From Micrasema longulum (Eukaryota; Arthropoda; Insecta; Trichoptera; Brachycentridae): DNA of 64,000 bases. Below, in pieces: positions 29,508-39,487 of the stretch (the first letter of the stretch is position 1; every line of letters starts with the position of its first letter). The notes under the pieces were generated by a model that was not told the DNA's origin, did no database searches, and saw nothing but the letters and a program-made list of their open reading frames with translations. Made by a program: the position numbers and the translations under genes. Location of the stretch: positions 62,001 to 126,000 of the forward strand of contig JAGVSM010005059.1 in assembly GCA_022494885.1 (NCBI GenBank), in the 5' to 3' direction.

Positions 29508-30080
29508 ATAAGTCCAGAGCTTACTTCTCCCACGCCTTGATTTTGCAGACGTATGTTACCAAATGCTAATTCTAAACTGCTTGATAAGTGTGAACGATTG
29601 CAGAATATTTGTGTACGTTACATCTTTAATCTTCGCAAATTTGAACGCATAACCGAGTATCGCACGCAACTACACTGGCTCAGTATCAGGCAGAGAAGAT
29701 ACATTTCTCTCACTTCTTTAAAATCATTTGAATAATCCCACTTAGCCTGTTTATCTGATAGGGCTCTTCCAATCTCTATCACAAAACGGACCATCTCTTC
29801 GTTCTAGTAACGAGAGAACCCTTCAATACCCATTCACCGCTCTATTTTTTTGCCTGCTCTTTCACAGCAGTAGTTGCTCGATTGTGGAATAAATCTACTC
29901 ACTAATTTTAGAGACGCGCTTTTATTAATCAAGATTAAAATGTCAGTATCTAAATGTTTGAATTGTGCCTTTCTATTCCTTCGTCCCTTCGCATCCTCTC
30001 TCTTCTCTTCATAGAATAGTGTAGATTTATAGCTAACTTTTGTTTTTAAATTTTGTATAAAATTATAGGACTTAGTACCA
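29508..30080 (+). pseudogene. L-B LINE fragment, decayed
   Basis: Encodes KLLDKCERLQNICVRYIFNL and LHWLSIRQRR (29,553-29,735), then continues through frame breaks to an L-B-like 3' UTR (CCTCTCTCTTCTCTTCATAG). The 3' hairpin is missing; the copy ends near 30,080. Confidence 0.75.
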
Positions 30081-30084
30081 AGAT

Positions 30085-30150
30085 TCTTTATCATATTATA
30101 TACATTTTTTTGTACACTCTGCCTAGCACACACGGTATCACCCAAAAAAG
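30085..30150 (+). repeat. PLE end fragment
   Basis: CACACGGTATCACCCAAAAAAGAAAGATA resembles the outer end of the PLE at 52,050-52,086 (ACACGGTATTACCCAAAAAA). Very short. Confidence 0.4.
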
Positions 30151-30159
30151 AAAGATATT

Positions 30160-30372
30160 GAGAAAGAAGATGTTTCTTCTGACGTGATTTAAACAGATAC
30201 TGTAGTAACATCTTTGATGGTGGATGGGAGATGATTCCACAGTCGAGCCGCATGGACACTATATGAGTGAGAAAAGAAAAAAGAATTGTGGATGGGTAAT
30301 AAGAGGGTGCTTTGAGAATTAGATCGAAGAGGTAAACTATGAATTGATAGGCGTTGAGTTTTTTTACGGCGG
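30160..30372 (-). mobile_element. L-A LINE internal fragment
   Basis: Matches L-A at 24,905-25,110 (GACGTGATTTAAACAGA, GATGATTCCACAGTCGAGCC, ACACTATATGAG). Truncated at both ends and followed by an L-D 3' end. Confidence 0.75.
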
Positions 30373-30373
30373 T

Positions 30374-30507
30374 TTTATTTATTTATTCATACGCCCAATG
30401 GGCATTTTTAAGTTCATATTTATACATAGACAATTATTATGAGAAAAGTAGAAAAACACAATGGTATATAGTAGACTTCGTGGGAGTGGAAGCGGGAGAG
30501 GGGTGTT
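30374..30507 (-). mobile_element. L-D LINE 3' end
   Basis: TTATTTATTTATTCATACGC, then GCCCAATGGGC (hairpin), ATACATAGACAATTATTATG and GGGAGTGGAAGCGGGAGAGG match the 3' UTR of L-D at 9,715-9,850 inverted. Confidence 0.8.
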
Positions 30508-30600
30508 TATGAGGGCGTTAGCAATAAAGGTTTCAACTCTTTTACTTCACAAAAATCAACAGTGAAAGTACTTACCTCATATACCCGAATCCATTTTAAA
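30508..30600 (+). mobile_element. M element fragment
   Basis: AATAAAGGTTTCAACTCTTT, TACTTCACAAAAATCAACAG: the block found in M copies at 13,210, 45,050 and 51,110. Confidence 0.5.
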
Positions 30601-30859
30601 GACCGTGGGTCTTTCTATCGGTTTCACACATACAAAAAAACAATTTATTTTCTGTCAATAAACGAGTTCCTCTTTTAAAATTTTTATTTAATATATCGCG
30701 ATTTTAATTGAATTTAACTCTTCCACTTTTTTTCAATTTTTTTATTTTTATTCCAGTAAAATGGCTATATAGTGCAGAGTCAATTCTACAATGTTAACAT
30801 AATTATAAATATAAAACAACATTTTATATTTGTAGCACTTATGGTGGTCTCAGCATATC

Positions 30860-31280
30860 CTATCGCTCGAACAGGGGTGAATGGATCCACCCTGCAGTGG
30901 CTTGTAGAAGCGCGTTGTTGGAGCTTTTCAGGCGTTCCTAAAGGCTCTAGGCTCTTTGGCGAAGTAGGGCAGTGAAGGTGTTCACCCGCCCAACTGTAAA
31001 CATTTCGAATGCACTGTAGTACCTAGGCAGTCCGAATAATTGCCTGTATTAATTATTATACGTGACCCTTAATTTATTCCATGCTGCTTGCGTATTATTG
31101 TTCCAAAGTTCCGCTTTCACTGTCATCATCTTCATCATAAGCTCGGGAGTCTCTTCCAATGTTGCTGGTCTGCTGCCCTTTCTCTTCAGTTCCTCACTTC
31201 CAACGTTGCATCCAACCATCGCATTTTGGGCCTTTAAATCCTTTCACTGTCAGTTTGGCAAAGTATACATTGTCATTCCA
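30860..31280 (-). pseudogene. LINE C-terminal fragment (LWNN...YNN...LLGLPR type)
   Basis: The minus strand reads ETPELMMKMMTVKAELWNNN, AAWNKLRVTYNN, YRQLFGLPRYYSAFEMFTVG, VNTFTALLRQRA and ERLKSSNNALLQA with stops. This spacing is the well-known C-terminal block of Jockey-like LINE proteins (VAYNN...GLPR.SSAS.MF...V.TF..L.R). A single copy in this window, distinct from L-A to L-R. Confidence 0.65.
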
Positions 31281-31289
31281 TACCGTATT

Positions 31290-31795
31290 GCAAACACAAA
31301 TAGTAGAATAACCTGTATTTACTTGTATCACTAAAGCCTCTGTCCATTAAAGTAATTTTCATATTTCTTTTCGTCGAAATGCTCCCCATCTCTATTGAAG
31401 TATGTTGAATTTGACTTAACTCTCTTCTCCTTCAACTCGCCGAATAATATTCTTCGAGAGACGTACTTATAAAGTTTTTCGCTTCATCCCTTACTAAAAG
31501 AGGGTGAAAACTTATTTAGATTTTGTTATTCACATGAAAAACTATTATTTTGCAAATCTACTTTGTACAAATTCCCAATCCAATTTTCCCGCGGTATTAA
31601 ACGCGGTACCCCACCTCCAAGATTATCAATTTTTAAGACGAAACAGCTGTCATCAATAAGACTCGATTTTTATATTACAACAAACAAGCCATCGCGCCGT
31701 TTTATAACTGCATTATTTGCTAAAAGAATTAATAGCCGTATTAATTTCATTAATTACGCTAAAATACAATAAGATTTAAAATTATTTGAAAACAT
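31290..31795. other. No feature recognised
   Basis: No supported gene or repeat. Confidence 0.3.
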
Positions 31796-31797
31796 TT

Positions 31798-32660
31798 TTA
31801 AAACGTTTCCCCGTAAGGGTAGGCAGAGAGGATAGAACGCCACATCACTCTATTTTCGCATACAGATCTCGCTTCCTCTACATTCATCCATCTTCTTATG
31901 CACGTGCGTCGATTATTCCGACTTTTGACTCGTCCATCTTCAAGTATTTGTTGGATTTAGTCATGCCACGTCTTTTTCGGTCTTCCTCTATTTCTGCATC
32001 CATCAACTGCATTGTTAATATTCTTAGCCGTTCTTTCGCTGTCCATTCGCTCTACATGTCCGAACCAGCGCAGAGCTCCTTTCTTGATTTTGTCGATAAT
32101 GCTTGTCTCAGCCTTACATAATGTACGGATCTCAACATTTGTGCATCTATCGTACATAGTTTTATCACTCATTGGCCTGAGAGATCGCATTTTGACAGTA
32201 TTCAGTCTACTTTCATCCCCGTTTTTCCAAGTCCATACTTCGCTCCCATACATCAGGGTCGGGACCAGGACTCCGTTGTGAACTGCTAATTTTGCCTCTT
32301 GCGACAATCATTTTTTTTGCCAAGGTTGTTTAAAGTGCACCGTTCACTCTGTCTCCGGCATTCACCCTCCTTTCAATATCTTTCTCAGTTATTCCATCCC
32401 TAGTGAACATACTTCCCAGGTACACAAATTCCTCTACTTGTTTTAGTATAACTCCATTTACAGTGATTTCACATTTGGTTATACTTTCATTTCTTTCAAA
32501 AACCATCACATTCGATTTATCGACATTCATCAGCAAATCGCTTCCCTTGCATACATCGTAGACTTTTGTTGCCAAGAATTGCAGTTCCTTTGTTTTATTC
32601 TCACCTTCTGAAAGAAATTCTCCGTTTCTCTTGAGGAGTAATAATCCTACGTTCAATGTT
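31798..32660 (-). pseudogene. RTE-1 LINE, longest copy
   Basis: Two open pieces in series: 32,330-32,656 (LLMNVDKSNVMVFERN, FVYLGSMFTRDG, KDIERRVNAGDRVNGAL) and 31,957-32,307 (LAVHNGVLVPTLMYGSEVWT, LRPMSDKTMYDRCTN, LRWFGHVERMD, GRPKKTWHD), then decay to about 31,798 at the 3' end. A frameshift near 32,310-32,330 separates them. It extends upstream nearly to the YADD motif but does not include it. Confidence 0.82.
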
Positions 32661-32664
32661 GCCT

Positions 32665-32920
32665 TGCAAAATATGACCCAAATAGCAACATTTTGAGCAT
32701 GTTCAAATTATCCCCAGGGAAGTTATAAATATTGAAATTAATGGAGACTTTTTTACTCTGTTAATTTTTGTGAAATTAACGATCTGAAACTTTAATTGAC
32801 GCGGGTGAGATTCATCTGACTGAATTATTTGACCGACTCGGCAAAGTCTAAAAACATTTTCCAAGTTTTTTCAAGCTTCATGGACCAATCAACAATTTTA
32901 TGATTTTAACCAACAAATGA
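32665..32920. other. Unassigned; M-like pieces
   Basis: GCGGGTGAGATTCATCTGAC near 32,800 and the stretch to 32,930 resemble the block that lies between M modules at 45,000 and 54,560. Confidence 0.35.
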
Positions 32921-33570
32921 CAGGTCATAAGCGCTGTTTTATTTTATTTTGTTTATCATATTTTTTACCGAACAAACTTTATTAATAATAAAAATAATGT
33001 CACCTCTCTGGGGTTTCCCGTGCCGAGGACACTTAGCGATATACTTTTTTAAACATATTTTTACATTTGAGAATAAACAAAGATGACAAACTTAATAAAC
33101 AGAGACAATTAACAAAATGTTCAGACAGTTTTAAACACTACGTATTTATGTTTATAATTAATTTATGTACATCTATATTATTTATATTACAAAACGCACA
33201 ATGAAAAAACAAAAACCTAACATAAGCTTTACACTTGTGGAGCAGTTGATTCGATATTGGTTTGGGCGAATGAGACAATCCATTTTACTTCTACCTAGCT
33301 CCACTATTTATTTTTTATAGCCTTTTTGAACATTTTCTCGTTACCAATTGTTTTAATAGATAGTGGAAGTAGGTTATAGATTTGAATAGAATAATACTCA
33401 AAATCCCTTCGTCCGAAAGTGGTAGTAGTTTTAATGCTTAGACTTCCATATTTCCTTTTCTAAATGTTCTCCATATCAGTTGTAATATGTTAATCTTAAT
33501 TCATCCCTAGGGGGTGTAATCCAGTCTTCATCTACACACATTTGGACAAACACAAAATATCGTTGAAAAT
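32920..33570. mobile_element. M element split by L-H (about 32,935-33,432)
   Basis: Left: ACAAATGACAGGTCATAAGC, GCTG. Right from 33,433: AATGCTTAGACTTCCATATT, AGTTGTAATATGTTAAT, GTAATCCAGTC, ACATTTGGACAAACACAAAA, TATCGTTG. Order and direction are those of the M family. Confidence 0.65.
32935..33432 (-). mobile_element. L-H LINE 3' end with coding tail
   Basis: The minus strand begins with FGRRDFEYYSIQIYNLLPLS, IKTIGNEKMFKKAIKNK and a stop, the usual YN-LP-I/K-F end of a LINE ORF2. The 3' UTR shared with 16,035-16,600 follows, ending in a TTTATTTTATTTTG tract, i.e. an A-rich tail, at 32,938. Confidence 0.72.
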
Positions 33571-33894
33571 ATACTTGTGATTTTGAAATTAATCCTATTG
33601 TCATCTGGTCCACATTCCAAGCGCGCCTCGCGTGTCGAGTACGCCCAGGGTTGCGATCCGAGTGTGAACCGTATGCATTAAATATGTCTCCCATTCCCAT
33701 CGATTAACTCTCCGAAATATTATACACAATGCAGCGCGGATGTGCCTTTGATACATACGAGCAAATTTTGCGTAACCAACAAGAAACAGGCTTGTTCTGT
33801 TGCATTATCGTTTAGTAAGTTCGTTCGTTCGTTTCGTTTCCTCTCAAACGATTCGAACGCGTTTACGAAACGAATTAGTTACAGCATGGCCCTC

Positions 33895-34018
33895 GCTATG
33901 AATGTTACACAGTGTGTGAAGTCGACACTTAAACCTGCCATTGACAAGTCATAAGCCCTGTAGATGCCTAGACTTCCATATTACCTTCTCTTGAATGTTC
34001 TTCATCTCTGTTGTAATT
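33895..34018 (+). mobile_element. M element fragment
   Basis: GAATGTTACACAGTGTGTGA, CACTTAAACCTGCCATTGAC, AAGTCATAAGCCCTGTAGAT, GCCTAGACTTCCATATTACC, TCATCTCTGTTGTAATTTAT: family order, truncated by an L-A 3' end. Confidence 0.7.
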
Positions 34019-34021
34019 TAT

Positions 34022-34112
34022 TGTTTTATTAAATCAACTTTTTATACAGTTTTATTTGCACATAGGCTTGTCGCCAAATGAATTTTTTTCCCAACCAACA
34101 AATAAAATAGAG
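34022..34112 (-). mobile_element. L-A-like LINE 3' end, diverged
   Basis: ATCAACTTTTTATACAGTTT, GCACATAGGCTTGTCGCCAA, CCCAACCAACAAATAAAAT follow the L-A 3' UTR with many substitutions. Confidence 0.55.
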
Positions 34113-34299
34113 CAGCCATCGAGCCGTAAATACTCATCCAGGGTGCTGGCTCTATTTCACACCTAGAACTGTAGGCTTCTCTATTTTTTACATACTTTAT
34201 GTTTTTTTAGCTTTGTGATTGTTTGATGTAGGTATGTCTTATTATTATGTTTTTAAACCTGTATAATTCTTTAATAAATTAAATAAACCAAATCAATAA

Positions 34300-34428
34300 A
34301 ACTTAAAAACTAATGAAACGAACAAAATGAACAACATTTCTTATTCAAAATTACACTCATTTAAATATTGATGAACTTATTAAGGCTTTGTAGGCTGTGC
34401 CCCCCTGTTAAGCCATAATAAAAACTAA
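34300..34428 (-). mobile_element. L-Q LINE 3' end
   Basis: The minus strand has TTATGGCTTAACAGGGGGGC, ACAGCCTACAAAGCCTTAAT and AAGTTCATCAATATTTAAAT, matching the plus-strand copy at 56,930-57,028 that ends in (AAAT)n. Confidence 0.6.
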
Positions 34429-34430
34429 TA

Positions 34431-34930
34431 TGTCAGCCTCGTAATGTAATGGTCAGCGCATTAAGCTCGGGTTTCCTAGGACAGCGGTGCCCGTATTTTA
34501 ACGGCCGTAGTGAACATTAATGCGGTTGACAGCCGTCGTAACAGTGACTAGAGAGTGGTTTCCTATAAAAATGGTGTTGATAACACCGTTAAAAAATAAA
34601 ACCACTCTCTAGTCACCACTACGACGGCTGTCCACCGCATCACCGTTCACTACGGCCGTTAAGATACGGGCACCGCTGTCCTAGGAAACCCTAGCTTTAG
34701 CCTACCATGCAAGAGGTCTCGGGTTCGATTCCCGACATGGTTGATATGAAACAATTATTTAAATGGGTGTTTTCACACTGAATATTCAATAGTCCCTGGA
34801 TTGGTATCTGAAGCGTAAGACTGATCATTTTACCTTCATGCAACAAAAATGATCAAGATACGCTGCCATCGGTGTACCAACGCATTGCCTATGCATCATT
34901 AGGTGCGGAAAGGGAGTGATGATGATAATA
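34431..34930 (+). repeat. S1 SINE split by a long palindrome
   Basis: Head GCCTCGTAATGTAATGGTCA then, after the insert, ATGCAAGAGGTCTCGGGTTC, GATTCCCGACATGG (B box), the S1 body CTGAAGCGTAAGACTGATCA, the 3' segment and a (GAT)n tail. The insert at 34,469-34,691 lies between A and B boxes. Confidence 0.85.
34469..34691. mobile_element. 223-bp near-perfect palindrome (foldback MITE)
   Basis: Arms of about 93 bp run inward from GGGTTTCCTAGGACAGCGGT through CGGCCGTAGTGAAC, ACAGCCGTCGTA and GACTAGAGAGTGGTTT, then inverted, with about 90% agreement. The loop is about 37 bp. The S1 target has AGCT next to both ends, a probable duplication. GC-richer than its surroundings. No ORF. Only copy in the window. 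Confidence 0.85.
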
Positions 34931-35284
34931 AGTTGATAATAAAACATATATAATAAAATTAGTTCAGAATGTGATGCAATAGAATAAAAATAATAGTAAA
35001 TTCAGAAAAACTAGGTATCAATAATAACATTCCAAAGACAACGATGTAAAAAAAATAATCGGATATAAATATTCAAATATAAATTATACAAATGTTCATT
35101 ATCACCTATACAAAATAATAGTATCATTGAAATTAACAGAAATTTAAAAAAAATATATAATTGAAATGATAATTGAGATATGGTTAATATACACAAAATG
35201 AATAAAATTGACATATTGAACAAACTGAAAAAGTGTGTAATATGAACAAAATGAACATACTAAACAAATTTTTTTTTTTTTTTT

Positions 35285-35640
35285 TACTGATTATATTTCA
35301 TTGATTCCAAACTTTCAAAATTTTCCTTCTTTAGAAAAACACGCACTATCCTGGATTCAAACTAAAGATATGAACTATTTTTTTTATGATATATTTTGTT
35401 GCCCTTTAATAATAAGGAATAATTTTATATATTAAAAAAAAATATATTTCCTTTTTCAATTACTAAAAAAAATACCATTTAGCCTTTTACAGAATATTTT
35501 ATTTTCTTTTTCTTATGTTACACAAAAATATTCTATCCGTCTATTTATTATGGGAGCGAAAATTCAAGAACATTTTCTTGTATACCCACGAACAGGCCAT
35601 GCCTTTGTGGGATTTTTTTGTTTAATATTTTTACTATTAA
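35285..35640 (+). repeat. Dispersed repeat P, copy 1
   Basis: Inverted relative to 47,190-47,575; shared blocks include CCCACGAACAGGCCATGCCT, TTGTGGGATTTTT, ATATATTTTGTTG, CTGGATTCAAACT. Starts after a T run at 35,270. Non-coding; nature unknown. Confidence 0.55.
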
Positions 35641-36030
35641 TTCATTCATACATCTTCTCATGCACGCACGCCGATTATTCCTACTTTTGACGTGTCCATC
35701 TTCAAGTATTTGATGGACTTGATCGTGCCATGTCTTTCTCAGTCTTCCTCATTTTCTGCATTCATCAACATTTGCATCGTAGATCCTTTTAGCCGTTCTT
35801 TCGCTGTCCATTCGCTCTACATGTCCAAACAAACACAGCACCCTTTCTTGATTATGTCGACATTGCATGTCTCAGCCTTACACGGTTCACGGATCTCGAC
35901 ATTTGTGCACCTATCATACATCGTTTTACCACACATTCGCCCGAGGGATCGCATTTCGACAGCATTCAACCTACTTTCATCATTATTTTTCCAATGCCAT
36001 ACTTCGCTCCCATACATTAGAGTTGTATTT
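35641..36030 (-). pseudogene. RTE-1 LINE fragment
   Basis: The minus strand encodes LMYGSEVWHWKNNDESRLNA, VEMRSLGRMCGKTMYDRCTN, VEIREPCKAETC, then FGHVERMD-like and EMRKTEKDMARSSPSNT-type sequence in shifted frames. Very close to the copy at 5,335-5,815. The 3' end adjoins repeat P. Confidence 0.78.
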
Positions 36031-36294
36031 CATTGTATTTATTTTTTGAATACTCTGTTTGACCTCTTTTGTTTATTGTAAAAAAACAAAAAAAACAACT
36101 ATAAAAAAATAATATTAAAAATAAAAACGTTGGACGTAGTGTACGTCCCACAGAGTCTAAATATCCCATAAGGACACCATCTGTTCGTTTTTAGTCCTAC
36201 CAATTATATCTTTAGCAAGAGTAAAGTATGCATGCTAAAAACCATAATGCCTATATTGGAATGTGTGTATGTATGTATACCATTCACCAACTGC

Positions 36295-36335
36295 TGTGAG
36301 CAGCTCCTGATGATGTCGCAAACCGTAAAAAAATA
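36295..36335 (+). repeat. Possible PLE-type motif
   Basis: GCAGCTCCTGATGATGTCGC then AAACCG: a CTGATGA followed by T and GTCGC recalls 26,798-26,830, but the closing stem is absent. Weak. Confidence 0.25.
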
Positions 36336-36454
36336 AGAAAAAAACTGAAATATATTTCAAAACTGATTGAAAACTTTTAAAAATAGAATATGGACTTTTG
36401 TTCAAGCATTGTCAACAAACGCTAACACCGCTGTTGGGACTATTTATTAATACT

Positions 36455-36628
36455 ACTTCTATGACGCCATTTTCCTTTGGGGTAGGCAGAGAGGATGACC
36501 CACTACACACGTCTATCTTTCACACGTTCCTAGTGTCTTCCACATTCATACATCTTTTGGTCTATCTGATCGTGCAACGTCTCTCTCGTCCGACCTCGCC
36601 CTACGTTAACATCCTTCATCAATTTAGT
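36455..36628 (-). pseudogene. RTE-1 LINE 3' fragment, short
   Basis: GACGCCATTTTCCTTTGGGG, TAGGCAGAGAGGATGACC and CTGATCGTGCAACGTCTCTC reproduce the extreme 3' end of RTE-1 with an internal deletion after CATTCATACATCTT. Confidence 0.7.
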
Positions 36629-36754
36629 TAGGCCTAATCAGACCAACGTGCAGTTGTGTATTTTGCATCATATCGGGGAGAAATGTTCGTAAGATTCATA
36701 AAAATTGTCGTGCTCCGCATATCCTTGTACATAAGCCGTTCGCCGCATTGAGTT

Positions 36755-36812
36755 TACGTATACAGTGCCCTATGCACCAATTGGTGCGCAGAGGGGAACG
36801 ATGTTGATATTT
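36755..36812 (+). repeat. S1 SINE 3' fragment
   Basis: ACAGTGCCCTATGCACCAAT, TGGTGCGCAGAGGGGAACGA, TGTTGAT. Confidence 0.6.
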
Positions 36813-36814
36813 TT

Positions 36815-37470
36815 TTAAATTTTTTATTTTATTTTATTTTATTTTGGAAAGCCAACAGATTACAATATTTATTAATTACAGTGTAGGTTAAATTATATAT
36901 TAAGATCCAATTACAGGCCTTCTCGTAAGCTAAAAGATAAATATTACTAATAAGAAGTTAAGAATAGATATTAAATTTAGATATGTATGTACATTTTACA
37001 GTGCGGATAACATAATAATAAGTATACATAATAATAAGTATACATACATATATTGATTAAGTTGACGTTTATTTTGTACAGATTTTAAAATAATTTACCT
37101 ATTAAAAAAAATTAGTAACTGAAATCACTGATTCATTTAATTTATTTATTTATTGTCATATTATATGCATATAATAATACAGTTATACAAAGCTGCTTTG
37201 ACTATCTAACTAGAGTTATTTATCCCTTCTAAACCAGTCAATAAAATAAATAAAGGTAATAGAATATAGCATATTTTAAAACCCAGTAAAATGCGAAGTA
37301 AAAACAAAATACACCGTAAGAAATATAGTAAAAAAGATGCATGCATAGCAAAAAATGTATTAAAAAAAAAACATTGTAAAAAACATAGTAAACTATAGTA
37401 AAAATATCACTTAAACTCACTGTCAAATATTTTTTTTAAAAATAAAAATGTAAATAGGCGCTTGATTTCT
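36815..37470. other. AT-rich stretch; possible LINE 3' end at 37,135-37,230
   Basis: TTTATTTATTTATTG followed by the palindrome ATTATATGCATATAAT (37,160-37,175) mirrors the tail-plus-hairpin layout of minus-strand LINE 3' ends. No coding part found. The rest is unassigned. Confidence 0.35.
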
Positions 37471-37474
37471 TATT

Positions 37475-37590
37475 GTCCATGCGCTCTGTAGCTGCAAGAC
37501 GTGCTGTTATCTAGCTCTTATATATCATAATTGGAGACGAAGAACTAGTATCCCAACCGTCCATGCGCTCTGTAGCTGCAAGACGTGCTG
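37475..37590 (+). repeat. 32-bp exact direct repeat
   Basis: GTCCATGCGCTCTGTAGCTG followed by CAAGACGTGCTG occurs at 37,475-37,506 and 37,558-37,589, 83 bp apart, in otherwise dissimilar AT-rich sequence. Confidence 0.85.
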
Positions 37591-37599
37591 GGATATTTA

Positions 37600-37682
37600 T
37601 TTATTGTACAGCGCCCTTGAGGTGATTTTCACAAAAAATGGCGCTATATAAATTATCCAAACATTATTATTATTATTAAACA
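37600..37682 (+). mobile_element. L2-like LINE 3' terminus
   Basis: TACAGCGCCCTTGAGGTG, then AATGGCGCTATATAAATT and (ATT)n. The GCGC...GCGCTATATAAAT hairpin with an ATT-repeat tail is the classical terminus of L2-clade LINEs and the SINEs that use them. No coding part is present. Confidence 0.6.
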
Positions 37683-37698
37683 TTGTAAAATAATATAT

Positions 37699-37946
37699 AC
37701 AGGGTGTTTATTAAACCCCGTCACATCCGAAACCACGATGATCAGTATGAGCAAGAAGATATATTGGCACATAAAAAGAATTTTTTAGAACAAATAAAAT
37801 TTAAAAAAATAAAATATCAAAAAAAGCAAATGGTTGCTTACTTCAACCTGAAAGCAACCATTTTTTTTTTATATATGCTAATATGCCTTCTTGCCTATAT
37901 TGTTTATCGTGGTTTCGGATGTGACAGGGTTTAAAGAACACCCTGT
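37699..37946. mobile_element. MITE with 41-bp TIRs
   Basis: Left TIR ACAGGGTGTTTATTAAACCC, CGTCACATCCGAAACCACGA; the right end is the inverse with about 4 mismatches. An inner inverted pair ATGGTTGCTT/AAGCAACCAT adds a foldback. 248 bp, no transposase. The CAGGGTGTT start occurs in several cut-and-paste families. Flanking duplication is unclear. Confidence 0.8.
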
Positions 37947-37949
37947 TTA

Positions 37950-38545
37950 GAAAAAAATATGTTAAAACACATAGTAAAAAAAACATAGTAAATGATGTAA
38001 TGAAAAAAATGTTTATGAATAGTTAAAAAACATATTTAAAAAAAACACATCGTCAAAACTGGGTAAAAAGTAATGAGGATCTTTAAAATAATTCATCAAT
38101 GAAAAACTCTGTATATATAATTACAATTCAAATAATTTGATATTAAGGACTTGGACGAAACTGTACTTATCTGTCTGGATTTAAATATCCACGTTACGCA
38201 AAAAATAATAGAATTCCAGCAGGCGATAATTCGTATATATGAACGTACAAAAAATGCATGTTTGTTGCATGGAAACAGGTGCATTCTTCGATTGCACCTG
38301 TTACGCTTCGGCTCCCTTTTTCGGAATACAATAACCATTTTTATACCTGGAATTATAAAAGTGATCATTAAAACGCTAGAAGATGGGTGAGTGGTTAAAG
38401 CTTCTCACGATACAGAAGATATATTAAGACTCGAATAAATATGAAAAAACATGCATTTCAATAATTTTGATAAGTTTCGACGCAATGAAGAAGTTAGTGG
38501 TTTATTATTTTTTTCATTTGTTATTAATATTTTTTATAAGCAATT
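37950..38545. other. Unassigned, with a perfect 9-bp hairpin
   Basis: ACAGGTGCA and TGCACCTGT (38,275-38,301) form a perfect stem with a 9-base loop. No gene or repeat recognised otherwise. Confidence 0.35.
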
Positions 38546-38552
38546 ACTGTGC

Positions 38553-39120
38553 TTGTGCACCGTTCATTTTGTTGCCCGCATTCACTCTCCTTTCAACCCC
38601 TTTTTCTACTCTTCCATCTCTTGAAAACATGCTTCCCAGATACACAAATTCTTCTACTTGTTCAAGACATTCGTTGTTTACATTTATTATTCAGTCAGTA
38701 ACCTCACTTCCCCTTTCAAATACCATCATTTTTTATTTACTTTCGTTCATCGCTAATTCGCTCTCCAGGCGTACATTATACATTCTAGAGACTTGTTTGT
38801 TGCAAATCATCCTTGCTGCTTGTTAACAGAACTGCATCATCAGCGTGTCAAGCTTGTCAATCGAAGCTAAACTGGCAGTGCACAACGGAGTTTTAGTCCT
38901 GACACTTATGTATGGAAGGGAAACATGGAACTGGCAGAGGAAGGATGAAAGCCGAGTGAACGCGGTTGAAATACGGTCTTTTAGACGAATGTATGACCGG
39001 GTTACGAATGAAGAAATCAGGCGAGTGTGTAATCTGAGTAAAGTACAATTGATAAGATCAAGAAAGGGTCTCTGAAATGGTTTGGTCACGAATAACAAAT
39101 GGACGACGAAAGAATGGTAA
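38553..39120 (+). pseudogene. RTE-1 LINE with 5' inversion (twin-priming structure)
   Basis: 38,553-38,842 is RTE-1 on the minus strand, from the HADDAVLLT (RT motif C) region down to VEKGVERRVNAG. 38,843-39,120 is RTE-1 on the plus strand starting SIEAKLAVHNGVLVLTLMYG and running to a FGHE-like remnant. In the family these two stretches are consecutive (VNAGKK...SIEAKLTVHNG), so the inverted part ends where the direct part begins. Confidence 0.82.
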
Positions 39121-39283
39121 AACAATTTAAAAGCATTCGTCGATACAATTTAACATGCATATATATCTTCAATTATAGAATAACACAAAATAGATTTATA
39201 TATTAAGATGTAATATATTTTTTTAAACAATTTTTTTATGCAGCATACAATGCAATAAAAAATAAGTTGTACGTGTGTACTTA

Positions 39284-39480
39284 TTAAATAAGATTTATTC
39301 CTAAAAGATTATTCGCAAAAACTGAGAGAGTATCATAAAGAATGTCCATTTTTTTATTTCGGCAGTATATATTATATTCCTGACACATGCGGGCCATAGG
39401 TGTGTGGTATGTAGCATTATTTGAAAACAAAGGCAGTTTAAATATTTCCAGTGGTCTGAGTGTTCTCAATTCCGCATTTA
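39284..39480 (-). pseudogene. LINE C-terminal fragment
   Basis: The minus strand encodes LRTLRPLEIFKLPLFSNNAT, YHTPMARMCQEYNIY and MDILYDTLSVFANNLLGINL then stop. The LR...F..P.F...YH.P..R...EYN....D.L.D.L..F pattern is a LINE ORF2 end. Its 3' UTR is the AT-rich part 39,125-39,283. No second copy in the window. Confidence 0.6.
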
Positions 39481-39487
39481 TTTGTAT

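Noticed and set aside
29834..30259. 141-codon minus-strand ORF
   Set aside because: It is antisense to an L-B copy in its left part and a chance frame across L-A; no domain.
31062..31334. Plus-strand ORF of 90 codons
   Set aside because: Antisense to the LINE fragment read on the minus strand (LWNNN...YNN...GLPR).
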